A stretch of DNA of 10,122 bases from an uncultured Eubacteriales bacterium (GTDB lineage Bacteria; Bacillota; Clostridia; Oscillospirales; CAG-382), in contig USHI01000044.1 of assembly GCA_900554405.1 (NCBI GenBank), forward strand, positions 1-10,122. The letters are read 5' to 3'. A program made the translations under genes and the position numbers. The notes beneath the pieces were generated by a model that worked only from the letters and a program-made list of their open reading frames with translations, searched no databases and was not told the DNA's origin. Position 1 is the first letter of the stretch; each line of letters begins with the position of its first letter. Of the stretch, positions 1 to 6,050 are shown piece by piece.

Positions 1-1033
1 CCCCCAGCCCCAGATGGCGGTATGCACCCGCGGTGGCGCAGCGCCCGCGCGGAGTGCGGTTTATAAAGCCGAGCTGAAGCAGATACGGTTCGTAAACATC
101 CTCGAGCGTAATCGCTTCCTCGCCGATAACGGCGGCAAGCGTTTCGAGCCCGACCGGGCCGCCGCCGAAGTTTTTGATAATTGCGGTGAGCATTCGCCTG
201 TCCACCGCGTCCAGACCCAGACCGTCCACCTCCAGCGCTTCGAGCGCGGTGCGGGTTATGGGAAAATCTATTATCCCGTCGCCGCGGACTGTTGCGAAAT
301 CGCGAACTCGTTTAAGAAAACGGTTGGCTATACGCGGTGTCCCGCGGGAGCGCAGAGCGATCTCATATGCGCCGTCCGGGGTGATCGGTATCCCGAGTAT
401 GCCCGCGGAGCGCGTGACGATCGTCGAAAGCTCCTCCGGCGAATAAAGCTCCAGCCGGAACACCATGCCGAACCTGTCCCGCAATGGGGAGGAAAGCTGA
501 CCGGCGCGCGTTGTAGCCCCGATGAGCGTGAAGGGCTTTAACGGTATGCGGATCGACCTTGCGGAGGGACCCTTGCCCATCATCAGGTCGAGCGCGAAAT
601 CCTCCATCGCGGGGTAGAGCACCTCCTCCACCTGCCGCGGGAGCCGATGTATTTCATCGATGAAAAGTATGTCGTTGCGTTCGAGTGTCGTGAGCAGCGC
701 GGCAAGATCGCCCGCCTTTTCTATGGCGGGGCCGCTTGTTACCTTGAGGTTCACGCCCAGCTCCGAGGCGATAATGCAGGAAAGAGTCGTTTTGCCCAGC
801 CCGGGCGGGCCGTGCAGCAGAACATGGTCGAGCGAATCGCCCCTTGCCGCCGCCGCCTTGATAAACACGGAAAGGTTTTCCTTCACTTTTTTCTGCCCGA
901 CATATTCCGAAAGCGTTTTCGGGCGGAGCGACAGCTCGTTTTCGGCATCCTCCGGTGTGTATTCGCTTGCGGTGATACGGCTTTCGAAATCGAAATCCTC
1001 GCCGTAATCGGGTATTTTCGAATTTATCGGCAT
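1..1033 (-). CDS. ruvB: Holliday junction branch-migration helicase RuvB (3' end cut by window edge)
   Basis: RuvB is the hexameric AAA+ motor that, loaded by RuvA, drives branch migration of Holliday junctions in recombinational repair. Reading the minus strand from ATG at 1033 gives 344 codons with no stop before the window edge; RuvB proteins are usually about 330-350 aa, so only a few residues are missing. Visible are Walker A GPPGLGKT (residues 75-82), Walker B LFIDEIH (123-129), the sensor/arginine-finger stretch GATTRAG...SPLRDRFG (about 172-189), and the C-terminal winged-helix signature EPYLLQLGFINRTPRGR (315-331) with its DNA-contacting arginines. The start follows the ruvA stop with no gap, and an AAGGAG at 1043-1048 inside the ruvA end sits 9 nt upstream, so translation is probably coupled. 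The N-terminus carries about 30 acidic residues before the conserved LRPKTLSEYVGQ, a normal variable extension. Confidence 0.97.
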   Translation of the reverse strand, partial: MPINSKIPDYGEDFDFESRITASEYTPEDAENELSLRPKTLSEYVGQKKVKENLSVFIKAAAARGDSLDHVLLHGPPGLGKTTLSCIIASELGVNLKVTSGPAIEKAGDLAALLTTLERNDILFIDEIHRLPRQVEEVLYPAMEDFALDLMMGKGPSARSIRIPLKPFTLIGATTRAGQLSSPLRDRFGMVFRLELYSPEELSTIVTRSAGILGIPITPDGAYEIALRSRGTPRIANRFLKRVRDFATVRGDGIIDFPITRTALEALEVDGLGLDAVDRRMLTAIIKNFGGGPVGLETLAAVIGEEAITLEDVYEPYLLQLGFINRTPRGRCATAGAYRHLGLG

Positions 1034-1627
1034 TTATTCCGACTCCTTTCCGATAGCCCTGAGCGTTTCGTATATAAGCTGTTCGAGCGGAAGCGATGTA
1101 TCCAGCTTTTTCAGTGTTTCCATGACCTTTGCGCGCGGATGCCCGTAAACGGCAAGCGTGTCCGCCACCTGCGAAAGCTTTTCGCCGTCTGCGCCGGGAG
1201 GCGGTGTGATATCCGTGCCGTTGCCGCCGATTCTGCCCTTCAGCTCGATAATGATCTTCTGGGCGGTTTTCAGCCCGATCCCGGGCGCCGTCGATATTGT
1301 CTTTGCATCGCCGTTTGCCACCGCCGCACGCAGTGCATCGGCGGAAAGCGTTCCCAGCAGGGAAACGGCTGCCTTCGGGCCGATGCCCGAAACGGCTAAA
1401 AGCTTTGTGAAGAGCAAATGCTCCTCCTCCGATAAAAAGCCGTAAAGCGAAATGCTGTCCTCGCTCACCGCCATGTAGGTGTAAAGCAGTATGCTTTTTC
1501 CGATGCTCTGCCCGAGCCGGGAGGCGGTCGTGGAGGATATTCCGATCGAGAATCCGATCCCGCCGCATTCGATAACGGCTTTGTCGCCCGTCAGTGTATA
1601 AAGTATTCCGCTTATATGGTGAAACAT
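1034..1627 (-). CDS. ruvA: Holliday junction DNA helicase subunit RuvA
   Basis: RuvA binds the four-way junction as a tetramer, holds it open and recruits two RuvB rings. The 197-aa product matches the usual length (about 190-205 aa). It begins with the OB-fold domain (MFHHISGILYTL..., residues 1-62, including the LYGFLSEEE turn near 61-69). Two helix-hairpin-helix motifs follow, LLAVSGIGPKAA (about 76-87) and ISTAPGIGLKTAQ (about 110-122), leading into IIIELKGR. The flexible linker is Gly/Pro-rich (about 132-147), and the small C-terminal RuvB-binding domain ends the protein (about 150-197). An AAGGAG at 1635-1640 lies 7 nt before the ATG. The gene begins 15 nt after ruvC and abuts ruvB, so the three form one operon. 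Confidence 0.97.
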   Translation of the reverse strand: MFHHISGILYTLTGDKAVIECGGIGFSIGISSTTASRLGQSIGKSILLYTYMAVSEDSISLYGFLSEEEHLLFTKLLAVSGIGPKAAVSLLGTLSADALRAAVANGDAKTISTAPGIGLKTAQKIIIELKGRIGGNGTDITPPPGADGEKLSQVADTLAVYGHPRAKVMETLKKLDTSLPLEQLIYETLRAIGKESE

Positions 1628-1642
1628 AGACCTGCTCCTTTT

Positions 1643-2125
1643 TTATCTTCCGAGCCCCGAACACCTTGTTCCGTGGCACAGCGCGAGTGCGAGCGCATCG
1701 GCGGTATCATCCGGCTTCGGCGTTTCCGAAAGCCCGAGCATAAGGCGCACCATGTACTGAACCTGCTGCTTTTCCGCCCTGCCGTAGCCCACGACGGAGC
1801 TTTTGACCTCGAGCGGGGTGTATTCGTAAATGTCCACTCCGCATTTTTCGGCGGCAAGCAGTATAACGCCGCGCGCCATTGCAACGTCGATAGCCGTTGT
1901 GACGTTGCTGTTGAAGAACAGCTCCTCAATGGAAATACAGTCCGGCCTGCGCGCGTTCAGCAGCTCCGTGACGGAATCGTATATTTCGGAAAGCCGCTTT
2001 TCCACGGGTATACGCGGCTTTGTTGTTATTGCACCGTATTCCTCGGCACGGTATTTTTCGCCGATCTTGCGCACATAACCGAACCCGATCGTGGCAAGGC
2101 CGGGGTCTATGCCCAAAATCAGCAT
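1643..2125 (-). CDS. ruvC: Crossover junction endodeoxyribonuclease RuvC
   Basis: RuvC is the dimeric, Mg-dependent resolvase that nicks opposite strands of the Holliday junction held by RuvAB. At 160 aa it is within the family range (about 155-175). The RNase H-like core is recognisable from MLILGIDPGLATIGFG at the N-terminus, carrying catalytic D7, then SIEELFFNSN with E67, and KPDDTADALALALCH with D140 and D143. These four acidic residues correspond by alignment to D7, E66, D138 and D141 of E. coli RuvC, so the active site is complete. A GGGGGT stretch just upstream of the ATG can serve as ribosome binding site. It is the first gene of the ruvCAB operon, with a good promoter 27-55 nt upstream. 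No recognisable SOS box (CGAAC-N4-GTTCG type) is visible near that promoter, so LexA control is not supported. Confidence 0.96.
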   Translation of the reverse strand: MLILGIDPGLATIGFGYVRKIGEKYRAEEYGAITTKPRIPVEKRLSEIYDSVTELLNARRPDCISIEELFFNSNVTTAIDVAMARGVILLAAEKCGVDIYEYTPLEVKSSVVGYGRAEKQQVQYMVRLMLGLSETPKPDDTADALALALCHGTRCSGLGR

Positions 2126-2151
2126 ATTCTACCCCCATTATTGATTATTGT

Positions 2152-2180
2152 ATCTTATCACATTTTTGCACTTCCGTCAA
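2152..2180 (-). promoter_or_regulatory. Promoter of the ruvCAB operon (minus strand)
   Basis: On the minus strand, TTGACG (2175-2180) and TAAGAT (2152-2157) are separated by 17 bp, and TG sits one base upstream of the -10, giving an extended -10. The -10 ends 26 nt before the ruvC ATG. This is a good sigma-A-type match and the only one upstream of ruvC. It is divergent from the acpP promoter, with about 50 bp between the two -35 boxes. Confidence 0.8.
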
Positions 2181-2230
2181 CACAAGCGCGGAAGAAAACC
2201 CGCGCGCCTTCAAAAAAAATAATTTTACTA

Positions 2231-2259
2231 TTGAAATCCGCGCGGCAATCCTGTATTAT
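2231..2259 (+). promoter_or_regulatory. Promoter of the acpP-led operon
   Basis: TTGAAA (2231-2236) and TATTAT (2254-2259) are spaced by 17 bp on the plus strand. An AT-rich A/T-run element (about 2212-2230) lies directly upstream and could act as an UP element. Transcription would start near 2266, leaving a leader of about 40 nt before the acpP start. This leader contains a short GC-rich inverted repeat (CGGCGC at 2268-2273, GCGCCG at 2281-2286) and then AAGGAA (2291-2296) as ribosome binding site. Confidence 0.75.
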
Positions 2260-2307
2260 AGAGGCGTCGGCGCGAAAACGGCGCCGCGGAAAGGAAATTT
2301 TTGAAAA

Positions 2308-2535
2308 ATGATCGAAAGAGTAAAAAGCATTATCGCAAAGCAGCTCAGAATAAATGCCGCCGATATTTCGGACGATGCCTCCGTGCTGGAAGATCTCGGT
2401 GCGGACAGCCTGGATATCATCGAGCTTCTTATGACACTCGAGGATGAAACCGGCATTATTATCCCGGACGATGATGCGGCCGATCTGAAGACAGTCCGCC
2501 AAATTTCCGATTATATCGAGAATGCAACAAAATAA
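2308..2535 (+). CDS. acpP: Acyl carrier protein
   Basis: This is a small acidic cytosolic protein that carries acyl chains on a 4'-phosphopantetheine arm, normally for type II fatty acid synthesis. At 75 aa it has the standard ACP length. The prosthetic-group site is the DSL motif within LGADSLDIIELLM, with Ser34 as the predicted attachment residue. The helix II acidic residues that contact partner enzymes (D33, E39, E45, D46) are present, and the C-terminal part (DDDAADLKTVRQISDYIE) is typical. An AAGGAA lies 11 nt upstream of the ATG. No fab genes are adjacent, and the gene is followed at once by an HAD phosphatase. It may be the housekeeping ACP standing alone or a dedicated paralogue; the symbol is given on family grounds only. 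Confidence 0.9.
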   Translation: MIERVKSIIAKQLRINAADISDDASVLEDLGADSLDIIELLMTLEDETGIIIPDDDAADLKTVRQISDYIENATK

Positions 2536-3190
2536 AAAAGCCGTTCTTTTCGATCTGGACGGAACGCTTCTCGATACGCTACCGGATCTTACGGCTTCGC
2601 TTGCTCACGCCCTTGCAGCAAACGGGTTTCCCGTTCACGGCGAGAGCGAGGTACGGTGCATGATCGGCGACGGAATACATACCCTCGTAACGCGCGCGCT
2701 CCCACGGGATGCGGGCGCGGATTCGGTTTTGCGCGTGCTTGCCGATTTCCGCGCGGATTATGCCGAAAACTGCACAAAACACACGCGCGCCTACCCCGGT
2801 GCTGCAAAAATGCTTTCCGCGCTGCGGCTTGCGGGGGTCTCGGCGGCGGTCGTCACAAACAAGGATGACGGCGCGGCGAACAGGATCATCAGCAGATATT
2901 TCCCCGGCGGGGTCGATATCACCCGCGGAGTGCGCGAGGCTTCCGAACGCAAGCCGGATGCGCGTGTAACTCTTCGTGTGCTTTCGCGGCTCGGAGTTTC
3001 GGCGGAAAACGCGGTTTTTGTCGGCGACGGAAAAAACGATTTCCTTGTTGCCGGAAATGCGGGCATTACGTTCGTTCCCGTCGGTTACGGGTATACCGAT
3101 CCGCCGGAACTGGAATCGATCTGCAAAATTGCGCCCGCACGGGATATTTCCGGGCTTTTTGCGATGATAAAGAATCGGCTCGGTGAATAG
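2522..3190 (+). CDS. HAD-superfamily hydrolase, phosphoglycolate phosphatase-like
   Basis: This 222-aa protein is a predicted cytosolic Mg-dependent phosphatase of the HAD superfamily, with a helical cap (subtype C1) between motifs I and II. All four catalytic motifs are visible. Motif I is VLFDLDGTLLDT, with nucleophile D11 and general acid/base D13. Motif II is VVTNKD with T112. The motif III lysine is K144 in SERKPD. Motif IV is VFVGDGKNDF with D169 and D173. The overall pattern (YPGAAKMLSALRLAG, KPD, GDGKND, GYGYTDPPEL) is that of Gph/PGP-like enzymes, but substrate cannot be told from sequence. The ATG lies inside the acpP end, giving a 14-nt overlap in another frame; no later start would keep motif I. 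The ribosome binding site is weak, so translation is probably coupled to acpP. Confidence 0.88.
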   Translation: MQQNKKAVLFDLDGTLLDTLPDLTASLAHALAANGFPVHGESEVRCMIGDGIHTLVTRALPRDAGADSVLRVLADFRADYAENCTKHTRAYPGAAKMLSALRLAGVSAAVVTNKDDGAANRIISRYFPGGVDITRGVREASERKPDARVTLRVLSRLGVSAENAVFVGDGKNDFLVAGNAGITFVPVGYGYTDPPELESICKIAPARDISGLFAMIKNRLGE

Positions 3191-3210
3191 CTTTTATCGA
3201 AAAGGGAAAA

Positions 3211-3227
3211 AGGAGAGTGCCATATTG
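3211..3227 (+). promoter_or_regulatory. Ribosome binding site and TTG start that decide the zinc-ribbon gene start
   Basis: The longest open frame begins at a GTG (3183) that overlaps the end of the phosphatase gene and lacks a Shine-Dalgarno sequence. AGGAG at 3211-3215, preceded by an A-rich run, is followed 9 nt later by an in-frame TTG at 3225-3227. The protein from this TTG begins MSDQKQYKCPCC, with the zinc ribbon right at the N-terminus; the 14 upstream residues look non-homologous. The TTG is therefore preferred. Confidence 0.8.
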
Positions 3228-4310
3228 TCAGACCAGAAGCAATATAAATGCCCGTGCTGCGGCGGCGGGATCGAATTCGACAGCAATTCGCAGAAGATGA
3301 AATGCCCGTATTGCGATACGGAATTCGATACCGAAACGCTCCGCGGCTACGACGAGGATTTGAACAGCGACGGCAGCGACGATTTTGAATGGAATACCAA
3401 TGCCGGCAGGCAGTGGGACAATGAGGAATCCGAAAATCTGAACGTTTATGTCTGCAAATCCTGCGGCGGCGAAATTATCGGGGATGAAACGCTTGCCGCA
3501 ACGGAATGCCCCTATTGCGGCAACCCGGTTATTATTTCGGGCAAGCTGCGCGGCGCGCTCAAGCCGGATCTCGTTATCCCCTTCAAATTGGATAAGGAGG
3601 CGGCAAAGGCAGGGCTTCGCAAGCATTTCGAGGGCAAACGCCTGCTCCCGAAGATATTCAGGACCGAAAACCGCATCGATGAAATAAAGGGCGTTTATGT
3701 CCCGTTTTGGCTTTTCGATGCCGATGCCGATGCCGATATCCGCTACAAGGGCGAGATCGTTTCGCATTGGAGCGATTCCGATTACGATTATACAAAAACC
3801 GAATATTATTCCATCATCCGCCAGGGCGATATCGGCTTCGACAATGTTCCGGTGGACGGCAGCACAAAGGTTGAAAACGATCTTACCGAATCTCTGGAAC
3901 CCTATGATCTTTCCGAAGCGGTGGATTTCCAGACGGCGTTTCTTTCCGGTTATATCGCGGATAAATACGATGTCGATGCCGAAACCTCCTGCGCCCGCGC
4001 GAACGAACGTGTCCGCACGAGCACCGAGCAGGAATTCGCAAGGACGGTCGTCGGGTACGACAGATGCCATGTCGAGCATTCGTCGATACGTTTGCAGAAC
4101 GGCAAGGCAAAATATGCGCTGCTCCCGGTATGGCTGCTCAATACGAGCTGGAAGGACAAAAAATTCACCTTTGCCATGAACGGGCAGACAGGCAAATTTG
4201 TCGGCAACCTTCCGATGGACGGCAAGGCATTCGCAAAGTGGTTCTTCGGTATCGCGGGCGCCGTCGCGGCTGCGATAATGGGCTTGACCTACCTTGCCTT
4301 TATACTGTGA
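3225..4310 (+). CDS. Two-zinc-ribbon (TFIIB-type) protein with C-terminal membrane helix
   Basis: Function unknown. The 361-aa protein (from the TTG start) opens with a zinc ribbon, C9-x2-C12 and C27-x2-C30. An acidic linker follows, then a second ribbon with C77-x2-C80 and C95-x2-C98 (CKSCGG...CPYCGNP). A conserved middle region includes VIPFKLDKEAA, YVPFWLFDADADADIRYKGE, WSDSDYDYTKTEYYSIIR, KYALLPVWLLNTSW and FAMNGQTGKFVGNLPMD. One hydrophobic helix (about 338-361) ends the protein, so it should be tail-anchored with the zinc domains in the cytoplasm. From memory, similar proteins are common in Clostridia and often sit beside a TPM-domain gene, as here; databases tend to name them after the zinc ribbon. 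A GATGCC triplicate (3717-3734) encodes the DADADA run. No nucleic-acid-processing catalytic motif is visible, so the TFIIB label describes the fold only. Confidence 0.85.
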   Translation: MSDQKQYKCPCCGGGIEFDSNSQKMKCPYCDTEFDTETLRGYDEDLNSDGSDDFEWNTNAGRQWDNEESENLNVYVCKSCGGEIIGDETLAATECPYCGNPVIISGKLRGALKPDLVIPFKLDKEAAKAGLRKHFEGKRLLPKIFRTENRIDEIKGVYVPFWLFDADADADIRYKGEIVSHWSDSDYDYTKTEYYSIIRQGDIGFDNVPVDGSTKVENDLTESLEPYDLSEAVDFQTAFLSGYIADKYDVDAETSCARANERVRTSTEQEFARTVVGYDRCHVEHSSIRLQNGKAKYALLPVWLLNTSWKDKKFTFAMNGQTGKFVGNLPMDGKAFAKWFFGIAGAVAAAIMGLTYLAFIL

Positions 4311-4323
4311 AAGGGGAAGCCGT

Positions 4324-5097
4324 ATGAAAAGATTTATTTCCTTCCTTCTTCTCCTCCTTGTGCTTGCCGCGCTTCCGTGCGCCGCAGCCGCTTCCGCGGG
4401 GAAAACCTATTTTTACGATTACGCCGAAACGGTGGACGACCGCGAGCGGGAGGATATCGAAACCTCGCTTGGCAAAGCCTCCGCAAAATACGGGATGGAC
4501 ATCGTGCTTGTGGCGATCCCGTATCAGCTTGCAACACCTAAGCACGGCTTTGTAAACGATATCGTTGCAAAGGAATATGCCGAAAACTGGTATGATGAAA
4601 ACGGTTTTTCGGATAACGGAGTCCTGCTCGTGTGCTTTATCGGCGGTTCGCCGGAGGCAGGCAAGGACTACTGGTATATTTACGCCAGGGGCGACGGCAC
4701 CGAGATATACGAAAACGGCGACGAGCTTTTCGACCGTATGTTCGAAGGACAGGTAAGCGGCGATTACGCGAACATATTCTCCGCGTATGCCGAAAATGCG
4801 CTCGATATGGCTTCGGGGCATTATGAATATCAGTTCGGCACCTGGCTTGCGATATCGCTCGGCGTGGGGCTTGTCATTGCGCTTATTGCCACGATGGTCA
4901 TGAAGGGCAAGCTGAAATCGGTCAAATATGCCTCCGATGCGGCGGTTTATACCCGCCCGGGCAGCATGGTGCTGCGTGTCGAAAGCGACCGTTACCTTTA
5001 TTCCACCGTTACACGCACGGCAAGGCCGAAGAACGACAGCAATTCCTCCTCCGACGATGGCGGAAGCAGCAGCAGCGGCGGCGGAAGATCGTTCTGA
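4324..5097 (+). CDS. Secreted/membrane-anchored TPM-domain protein
   Basis: Predicted envelope protein of 257 aa. A signal peptide is clear: MKRF, a leucine-rich core (residues 5-16) and a likely cleavage near AAASA-GK (about 25). The TPM domain (TLP18.3/Psb32/MOLO-1 family) covers about residues 28-165, with YDYAETVDDREREDIETSL, YGMDIVLVAIPYQLA, YDENGFSDNGVLLV and YWYIYARGDGTEIY as typical strands. A membrane helix (about 174-193, WLAISLGVGLVIALIAT) is followed by a cytosolic tail that becomes Ser/Asp/Gly-rich and ends GGGRSF, also characteristic of bacterial members. The ATG at 4324 is chosen because AGGGGAA (4312-4318) lies just upstream and the signal peptide begins there. The gene starts 13 nt after the zinc-ribbon gene. 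TPM domains have been linked to phosphatase activity in plants and to complex assembly elsewhere; the role here is unknown. Confidence 0.87.
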   Translation: MKRFISFLLLLLVLAALPCAAAASAGKTYFYDYAETVDDREREDIETSLGKASAKYGMDIVLVAIPYQLATPKHGFVNDIVAKEYAENWYDENGFSDNGVLLVCFIGGSPEAGKDYWYIYARGDGTEIYENGDELFDRMFEGQVSGDYANIFSAYAENALDMASGHYEYQFGTWLAISLGVGLVIALIATMVMKGKLKSVKYASDAAVYTRPGSMVLRVESDRYLYSTVTRTARPKNDSNSSSDDGGSSSSGGGRSF

Positions 5098-5119
5098 TAT
5101 TTCCCGCAAAAACAATAAG

Positions 5120-5155
5120 AACGGCTTCCGTTTTGCTGGGGAAGCCGTTTTGTTG
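5120..5155 (+). terminator. Bidirectional intrinsic terminator between the acpP operon and nagB
   Basis: A perfect 10-bp stem, AACGGCTTCC (5120-5129) with GGAAGCCGTT (5140-5149), encloses a 10-nt loop and is followed by TTGTTGTTT on the plus strand. On the minus strand the same stem is followed by CTTATTGTTTTTG, so it should also terminate nagB, whose stop codon lies 20 nt away. Confidence 0.88.
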
Positions 5156-5169
5156 TTTGTTTATCGGGT

Positions 5170-5892
5170 TCAGCCGTTGTATGCCGCTTCGTCGCAGATG
5201 ACGGTCACATCGGGGTGAACTTTAAGAAGCGTTGCGGGGACCATGGTGGTGATCCTGTCGTCGAGCATCTTTTTGATAACATAGTTCTTGTTTTTGCCGC
5301 TGGCAAGGACGATGATCTTTCTTGCCTTCATGATAGAGCCTATACCCATGGTGACAGCCTGCGTGGGGACATCCGCCTTGGAGGCAAAGAAGCGGGAGTT
5401 CGCTTCTATGGTGCTTTCGGTAAGACCGGTGAGATGGGTGCCGCAGTGAAGCTCCTCTTCCGGTTCGTTGAAGGCGATATGGCCGTTCGGGCCGAGCCCG
5501 AGAACCTGCAGGTCGATCCCGCCGGCAGCATCGATAGCCGCATCATAAGCCTTGCCCATTTCGGCAGGGTCTTTTGCAAGACCGTCGGGAACATGGGTCT
5601 TTGCCTTGTCGATATCGACATGGTCGAAAAGATTGTGGTTCATGAAATAGCGGTAGCTCTGATCGTGATCGGGAGCGAGAGGGTAGTATTCGTCGAGATT
5701 GTAGGAAGTGACATCCTTGAAGGTGATCTCGCCGTTTTTGTTCATTTCGGCAAGGTCTTTGTACATACCCACGGGCGTGGAACCGGTAGCAAGACCGAGA
5801 ACGCAGTCCGGCTTGGATTTGAGAAGAGCCGCGATTATTTCGGCGCCCTTGCGGGACATTTCGTCATAGTCTTTGCAAACGATGAATTTCAT
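5170..5892 (-). CDS. nagB: Glucosamine-6-phosphate deaminase
   Basis: NagB converts glucosamine-6-phosphate to fructose-6-phosphate and ammonia, the step that feeds amino sugars into glycolysis. The 240-aa product has the phosphate-binding LGLATGSTPVGMY (32-44), the active-site SYNLDEYYPL (63-72, D67), and the signature LGLGPNGHIAFNEP (131-144) with H138 and E143. E. coli has Asp (D141) where this protein has N136; to my knowledge Bacillus NagB also has Asn there, so this is not a defect. The length fits the short, non-allosteric Bacillus-type enzyme rather than the 266-aa E. coli form. The ATG at 5892 is preferred over an upstream in-frame start because GGAGG (5901-5905) lies 8 nt before it and MKFIVCKDYDEM is the family N-terminus. 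Codons such as GGT, GCT and AAG are more frequent than in the neighbours, suggesting high expression. No nagA is adjacent. Confidence 0.96.
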   Translation of the reverse strand: MKFIVCKDYDEMSRKGAEIIAALLKSKPDCVLGLATGSTPVGMYKDLAEMNKNGEITFKDVTSYNLDEYYPLAPDHDQSYRYFMNHNLFDHVDIDKAKTHVPDGLAKDPAEMGKAYDAAIDAAGGIDLQVLGLGPNGHIAFNEPEEELHCGTHLTGLTESTIEANSRFFASKADVPTQAVTMGIGSIMKARKIIVLASGKNKNYVIKKMLDDRITTMVPATLLKVHPDVTVICDEAAYNG

Positions 5893-5927
5893 TGTAAATT
5901 CCTCCGTTACTTTTTTGTTACGCAGGC

Positions 5928-5956
5928 AGTATAGCACAGAGAATACGGTTTTTCAA
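5928..5956 (-). promoter_or_regulatory. Promoter of nagB (minus strand)
   Basis: On the minus strand TTGAAA (5951-5956) and TATACT (5928-5933) are spaced by 17 bp, with the -10 ending 35 nt before the nagB ATG. It is back to back with the MATE promoter, 34 bp separating the two -35 boxes. No clear NagR/DasR-type palindrome is seen over it. Confidence 0.8.
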
Positions 5957-5990
5957 GAGCAAACCGGGAATTTTCGGAAAAACTGACGTG

Positions 5991-6019
5991 TTGACTTTTC
6001 AGCCGCGAACGGGTATAAT
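5991..6019 (+). promoter_or_regulatory. Promoter of the MATE efflux gene
   Basis: TTGACT (5991-5996) and a perfect TATAAT (6014-6019) are spaced by 17 bp, a near-consensus sigma-A promoter. Because transcription would begin near 6026, the upstream in-frame GTG at 5988 cannot be the start codon of the MATE gene, which fixes its start at 6051 or 6060. Confidence 0.88.
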
Positions 6020-6025
6020 CCCGTT
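6008..6025. promoter_or_regulatory. Operator-like inverted repeat framing the MATE -10 box
   Basis: AACGGG (6008-6013) and CCCGTT (6020-6025) form a perfect 6-bp inverted repeat separated by exactly the six bases of the -10 hexamer TATAAT. A dimeric repressor bound here would block RNA polymerase directly. Which regulator family would bind is unknown, and no regulator gene lies in the window. Confidence 0.5.
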
Positions 6026-6050
6026 GAATAAATCTCCGAAAGTATACGGC

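Noticed and set aside
654..1679. A 341-codon minus-strand open frame antisense-shifted over ruvA and ruvB
   Set aside because: It is in a different frame from ruvA and ruvB on the same strand, is extremely Arg-rich and low in normal composition, and overlaps two complete, clearly recognised genes.
2131..2180. A possible SOS (LexA) box upstream of ruvC
   Set aside because: No CGAAC-N4-GTTCG-like dyad is present over or near the promoter.
3717..3734. Three GATGCC copies as a contingency microsatellite
   Set aside because: The unit is 6 bp, so copy changes would not shift the frame, and it encodes an acidic DADADA run that fits the family's conserved sequence.
3228..4079. A 283-codon minus-strand open frame opposite the zinc-ribbon gene
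   Set aside because: Its sequence is the mirror of the conserved zinc-ribbon protein and shows no recognisable motif; it is a shadow of biased codon use in the real gene.
4300..5115. A 271-codon minus-strand open frame opposite the TPM gene
   Set aside because: It covers the TPM gene and part of its terminator, shows no domain, and lacks a credible start region.
5957..5990. An imperfect palindrome (CCGGGAATTTTCGG) between the nagB and MATE promoters, as a shared operator
   Set aside because: Only the outer CCG/CGG and the central AATT match; the inner positions fail, so it is not distinguishable from chance.
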